From Oceanihabitans iliipiscarium (GTDB lineage Bacteria; Bacteroidota; Bacteroidia; Flavobacteriales; Flavobacteriaceae), in the NCBI RefSeq assembly GCF_042686125.1, contig NZ_JBHUOV010000002.1:501913-565912 (forward strand): a DNA stretch of 64,000 nucleotides. Direction: 5' to 3'. A program made the position numbers and the translations under genes. Each line of letters begins with the position of its first letter. Position 1 is the stretch's first letter. Below the pieces are notes generated by a model. It made no database searches. It was not told the DNA's origin and saw only the letters and a list, made by a program, of their open reading frames with translations. Shown here piece after piece: positions 60,710 through 64,000 of this stretch.

Positions 60710-63655
60710 ATGAAAAAAATACTATTAATTTTAATCACCTTTCTATTTACTAGTCTAAGTTTCTCTCAGAGTAAAGGGATTAACTATAAAGCCCTAATTA
60801 AAGATAATAGTAATAATGTACTGTCCAATCAAAATATAACTATTGAGTTTTCAATTCTAGAAGGACCAGAAATAAGCTTTACAGATGTTATCTATATCGA
60901 AACACATATGACTACCACTGATGCTAATGGAATTGTTATAGTGAACATAGGAGAAGGAGTTCCTTTATCAGGATTTGAAGGTGGTTATAGTAATATAGAT
61001 TGGAGAGGTTACTTTGGTTCGCACTTTTTAAAAGTACAAATAGATTCTGGTTCTGGTCTAACTGATATGGGCACAACAGAAATTAAGGCTGTACCTTATG
61101 CTTTATATGCGGAAGACTCTAACTATTCAGGTCTTGAAAATATTGATGAAGGTAATGGTAGTGGATGGAGATTTATTGGAATGAATCCCGAAAATTATGG
61201 CCTTATAGCTAATAGATCGGTTGATTTGAGCTATAGTCCAGTGGCTTCTACTTCTCACGGTGCTACTGGAGAATATGCTACGGCTCTTGGGTATCAAACA
61301 ACAGCATCTGGTCAAAAATCCTTCGCATCTGGCGTTAGTACTATTGCATCATCATCACAATCTACAGCAATGGGTGCTGCTACAATTGCTTCAGGATTTA
61401 ATTCGGTAGCCTTAGGGCTTAGTACTAGAGCAGAAGCGCCTAACACTACAGCTATTGGCCTTTACAATGTTGGGGGTGGCGATCCTCTATTGGCATCACC
61501 AACCGATCCGTTATTTGAAATTGGAAATGGAAATTATGTGGATGGCACTAATGATAACCGTACCAATGCTTTAACAGTATTAAGAAATGGAACCATTACT
61601 GCTCCTAGTTTTGAGATATCAGAAATTACAGATAACAAAGCTTTAATTACTAAAGAATTTGCAGATGCAAACTACTCTGGAGGAGGTGGCGTTTCAACAG
61701 GACTTGAAGCCATAGATGAAAGTAATGGTATAGGCTGGAGATTGCTTGGACGAGATCCAGCTAATTATGGAAACATAGGCTTGAATGCTGTTGATTTTAG
61801 TTATGGTTTAACTGATAATTATTATGGAGCGCTTGGTCAATTAAGTTTTTCTAGCGGTTATTTAACTAGAGCTTTAGGTGAAAGTTCTTTTTCCGCTGGA
61901 TCATCTACTTCTGCTTTAGGGTATTCATCTTTTGCTGCAAACTCTTCAACTGAAGCTAACGGAAATCATTCTTCTGCTTTTGGTTTCTTTACGCAATCTG
62001 ATGCATATGCATCATTTGCTATTGGAGGTAATAATGTTGGAGGAGGAACTATAGACAGTTGGGTTGAAACAGACCCTTTATTTGAAATAGGAAATAGTAA
62101 CCAGGATGGTGTACAAAATAGGAGTAACGCATTAACCGTTTTAAAAAATGGAACCATTACAGCACCTAGTTTTGATGTTTCAGAAATTATAGATGATAAA
62201 GCATTAATCACCAAAGAATATGCAGATGCTAATTATTTAGGAGGAGGTTCAGGTACCAATCCAACAGGACTAGAAACCCTTAATGAAGGGAATGGCTTTG
62301 GTTGGCGTCTTGCTGGTATAAACCCTGATAATTATGGGAATATAGGCGAAAATGCTGTGGATTTAAGTATTAGCAATTCAAATGCTGATTTATATGGAGC
62401 AACCGGTGAATATGCTTTTTCTTCAGGTTTAACGACAATAGCATCTGGAAGTTACTCTACAGCTATGGGAGCTGGTACAGTAGCATCTGGAAACGTTTCT
62501 ACAGCAATGGGAGTAGGTACAATAGCTGATGATTTACATTCTACTGTTGTTGGAAGAAATAATGATAATACTGTTTCTACAACCACATTGTTTCAGGTAG
62601 GAAATGGTGCGCGTAATAGTGAACGCTCCAATGCTTTTACAGTATTGGTAGATGGCACCATCACAGCACCAAGCTTTGACATCGCAGAAATTACTGATCC
62701 AAAAGCTTTGGTTACTAAAGAGTATGTAGACACAAACAGTTCTATTGCTTCTGGTCTTGAAGCTATAAATGAAGGTAATGGTATGGGTTGGAGATTCGTA
62801 GGTAGAAATCCAGCATATTTTGGAAATATAGGCCAAAATGCCATTGACTTTAGTTTTAGTAATAATAATTCTCTTGTACTCGGAGCTACGGGTTATGGTT
62901 CTTTAGCTGTTGGAATAAGTGTAGAAGCCAGTGGAAATTATTCTTTTTCTCAAGGAGGTTCAACAAAAGCTTCAGGATTATATGCTGTTGCTTTAGGATA
63001 CACAACAAATGCATCCGGATCTCAATCAATTGCAATGGGAGGTTTCAGTTCTGCATCAGCTAGCTTTTCAGCTGCATTAGGACGTAATACCATTGCTGAT
63101 GATATCAATTCAACTGTAGTAGGAACCTATAATGATAACACAACATCTACAACCACCTTATTTCAAGTCGGAAATGGTACATCAAGTAATCGTTCAAATG
63201 CTTTTACAGTATATCAAAATGGTAATGCCATTTTAGCAGGAGCATTAACCCAAAATTCAGATAGACGTCTTAAAAAAGATATAGAAGATTTAAATTATGG
63301 TTTAGATGAAGTCTTGAATCTAAACCCTGTGAGTTATCATTGGAAACGCAATCCAGACCAACCAAAATCTTTGGGTTTAATCGCTCAAGACGTACAAACT
63401 GTTATCAACGAAATTGTACATACTGCTGAAGATGAAACCAAAACGCTAAGTGTTAGCTACACAGAATTAATTCCTGTGCTTATAAAAGCCATTCAAGAGC
63501 AACAAGAAGTTATAGAGAATCAAAATGAAGTCATTTCAAGTCAAGATAAAACCAATACAGAACAGACTGAAATATTACAAGCGCTATTAATACGTGTCGA
63601 AATACTAGAAAATAAAGATAAAATTGATTCTAACAACAGTATAACAAAAAAATAA
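60710..63655 (+). CDS. YadA-head-like repeat protein with C-terminal S74 (intramolecular chaperone) domain
   Basis: The 981-residue product has a signal peptide (about 1-20), an N-terminal beta domain (21-140) and four tandem units that begin at residues 141, 331, 520 and 682 with GLE(A/N/T)xxEGNGxGWR. Each unit carries several YadA/Hia-type head motifs (SxAxGxxTxASGxxSxAMG…), a NALTVxxNGTI segment and a TKEYADANY end. From residue 849 an S74 domain follows (NSDRRLKKDIEDLNYGLDEVLNLNPVSYHWK, with the Ser-Asp self-cleavage/autoprocessing motif), then a C-terminal coiled coil (EQQEVIENQNEVISSQDKTN). S74 domains trimerise phage tail fibres; in Bacteroidota they occur in secreted repeat proteins. 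Probably a trimeric surface fibre. Confidence 0.9.
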   Translation: MKKILLILITFLFTSLSFSQSKGINYKALIKDNSNNVLSNQNITIEFSILEGPEISFTDVIYIETHMTTTDANGIVIVNIGEGVPLSGFEGGYSNIDWRGYFGSHFLKVQIDSGSGLTDMGTTEIKAVPYALYAEDSNYSGLENIDEGNGSGWRFIGMNPENYGLIANRSVDLSYSPVASTSHGATGEYATALGYQTTASGQKSFASGVSTIASSSQSTAMGAATIASGFNSVALGLSTRAEAPNTTAIGLYNVGGGDPLLASPTDPLFEIGNGNYVDGTNDNRTNALTVLRNGTITAPSFEISEITDNKALITKEFADANYSGGGGVSTGLEAIDESNGIGWRLLGRDPANYGNIGLNAVDFSYGLTDNYYGALGQLSFSSGYLTRALGESSFSAGSSTSALGYSSFAANSSTEANGNHSSAFGFFTQSDAYASFAIGGNNVGGGTIDSWVETDPLFEIGNSNQDGVQNRSNALTVLKNGTITAPSFDVSEIIDDKALITKEYADANYLGGGSGTNPTGLETLNEGNGFGWRLAGINPDNYGNIGENAVDLSISNSNADLYGATGEYAFSSGLTTIASGSYSTAMGAGTVASGNVSTAMGVGTIADDLHSTVVGRNNDNTVSTTTLFQVGNGARNSERSNAFTVLVDGTITAPSFDIAEITDPKALVTKEYVDTNSSIASGLEAINEGNGMGWRFVGRNPAYFGNIGQNAIDFSFSNNNSLVLGATGYGSLAVGISVEASGNYSFSQGGSTKASGLYAVALGYTTNASGSQSIAMGGFSSASASFSAALGRNTIADDINSTVVGTYNDNTTSTTTLFQVGNGTSSNRSNAFTVYQNGNAILAGALTQNSDRRLKKDIEDLNYGLDEVLNLNPVSYHWKRNPDQPKSLGLIAQDVQTVINEIVHTAEDETKTLSVSYTELIPVLIKAIQEQQEVIENQNEVISSQDKTNTEQTEILQALLIRVEILENKDKIDSNNSITKK

Positions 63656-63691
63656 TCTTTTATCACTAAAATTCGTAAACACTAAATATAG

Positions 63692-63730
63692 ATAAAGTCC
63701 AGTTTTATTTTTTAAAGTTGGACTTTTTTT
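63692..63730 (+). terminator. Rho-independent terminator of the S74 gene
   Basis: Stem AAAGTCCA (63694-63701) / TGGACTTT (63719-63726), 8 bp, with a 17-base loop, followed by a run of T. It is 39 bases after the stop. Confidence 0.8.
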
Positions 63731-63757
63731 ATGGCGTGTTTTTAATAAAAATAAAAA

Positions 63758-63848
63758 CCGTGCTATCCGTTATATCTTTTTATGGGAGTTTTTATAAAGT
63801 ACTTATACTTAATAATCGAGACCCCATAAAAAGGATGCCGCTGCTATC
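63758..63848 (-). ncRNA. Conserved hairpin element, Flavo-1-like RNA motif, copy 2
   Basis: On the minus strand the element begins with GATAGCAGCGGCATCC (63848-63833, identical to 44214-44229), then stem CTTTTTATGGG (63833-63823) pairs with CCCATAAAAAG (63786-63776), a perfect 11-bp arm around a 36-base loop, and ends with ATATAACGGATAGCACGG, which corresponds to the ATACAGCGAATAGCC end of copy 1. The arm differs in sequence and length from copy 1 (CTTTTGC / GCAAAAG) but stays fully paired. It lies between the rRNA operon end and the S74 gene, on the rRNA strand. Flavo-1 identity from memory. Confidence 0.6.
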
Positions 63849-63894
63849 ACTCACGCAGATTTAAGATTCATTATAAATTCAGTAACTATTACGC

Positions 63895-63936
63895 ATAAAA
63901 AAACCCTTCATTAAATAAATAATGAAGGGTTTAAAA
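63895..63936 (-). terminator. rRNA operon terminator
   Basis: Perfect 12-bp stem AAACCCTTCATT (63901-63912) / AATGAAGGGTTT (63921-63932), 8-base loop, followed on the minus strand by a U run (A run at 63897-63903 on the plus strand). It follows the 5S rRNA 3' end directly. Confidence 0.9.
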
Positions 63937-63937
63937 A

Positions 63938-64000
63938 GGCGACGACCTACTCTTCCACAATGTAGTACCATCGGCGCAAATGGGCTTAACTTCTCTGTTC
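63938..64000 (-). rRNA. rrf: 5S rRNA, 3' part (partial at window edge)
   Basis: Read on the minus strand, the last 63 bases are GAACAGAGAAGTTAAGCCC…GCGCCGATGGTACTAC…GGAAGAGTAGGTCGTCGCC, the 3' half of a Bacteroidota 5S rRNA with the conserved GAAGUUAAGCCC loop B/helix III and the GAUGGUACU E loop. The 5' half and the rest of the operon (23S, 16S) lie beyond the window. The 3' end is set at 63938, 6 bases before the terminator stem. Confidence 0.93.

Noticed and set aside
61130..63240. Long tandem similarity in the S74 gene that could pass for a repeat array
   Set aside because: The period is 160-190 codons and stays in frame; it is a repeated protein domain, reported with the gene.
1..64000. 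tRNA genes, insertion sequences, prophage genes, CRISPR arrays
   Set aside because: No cloverleaf with CCA-stem pattern, transposase, integrase, phage structural cluster or regular short repeat array was seen; the S74 protein alone is not evidence for a prophage.

Overview
The window is AT-rich chromosomal DNA from a member of the Flavobacteriaceae (Bacteroidota), probably a marine lineage. The evidence is the set of type IX secretion (T9SS) C-terminal sorting domains (…YPNP… followed by a short Lys-rich tail), the PorD-like T9SS gene, promoter elements of the Bacteroidota type TAnnTTTG instead of E. coli -10/-35 boxes, the lack of Shine-Dalgarno sequences, a TonB receptor/DUF4249 pair, an RprXY-like two-component system and the gene order recN-porD-coaBC-rpoZ-bamD-dapA. 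The genus assignment is not secure. The window opens inside a potassium-channel gene and ends inside a 5S rRNA gene read from the minus strand, so an rRNA operon lies just outside on the right.

Layout. 1-2.9 kb (+): K+ channel fragment, miaA, two NTF2-like secreted proteins and an acetyltransferase. 3-7.9 kb (-): GT2 glycosyltransferase, YbbR-like protein, coaE, and a sensor kinase/response regulator pair. 8-11.5 kb (-): two large secreted T9SS cargo proteins. 11.6-19 kb (-): fabI, recN, porD, coaBC, rpoZ, bamD, dapA and a DUF6913-like gene (fatty acid synthesis, repair, CoA, transcription, outer-membrane assembly, lysine/peptidoglycan precursor). 19-22.7 kb: a 5'-nucleotidase split over two genes, then two divergent YhhN-like membrane proteins around a DoxX-like gene. 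22.8-30.2 kb: ligA, prmC, GNAT, LEA2 lipoprotein, ribD, HAD, EamA transporter, YigZ, thioesterase. 30.3-38.5 kb: dnaA, LMW phosphatase, secreted sugar dehydrogenase, RsmI-like methylase, lysozyme-like protein, DUF2279, mltG, GNAT, dapF. 38.6-48.4 kb: DegP-type protease, long-form gap, coiled-coil membrane protein, GNAT, trmD, rplS, pentapeptide-repeat protein and monomeric icd.

48.4-63.7 kb is more accessory in character: DinB-like proteins, a TonB receptor with DUF4249 lipoprotein, murQ, then a large exported TPR-CHAT protease-like protein next to a sigma factor/TPR anti-sigma pair, followed across a 67-bp nested palindrome by a T9SS cargo protein, two small Cys-containing lipoproteins sharing a C-terminal motif, and a 981-residue YadA-head-like protein ending in an S74 intramolecular chaperone.

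The signals most worth a second look are: (1) the exported TPR-CHAT/sigma/anti-sigma neighbourhood with its palindrome; (2) a 687-bp gene-free stretch after rplS that has a series of hairpins, two with GNRA loops, and ends in a terminator, a candidate structured RNA; (3) two diverged copies of a conserved hairpin element (Flavo-1-like) with compensatory stem changes; (4) a terminator-like hairpin in the dnaA leader. No CRISPR array, insertion sequence, prophage or tRNA gene was recognised.
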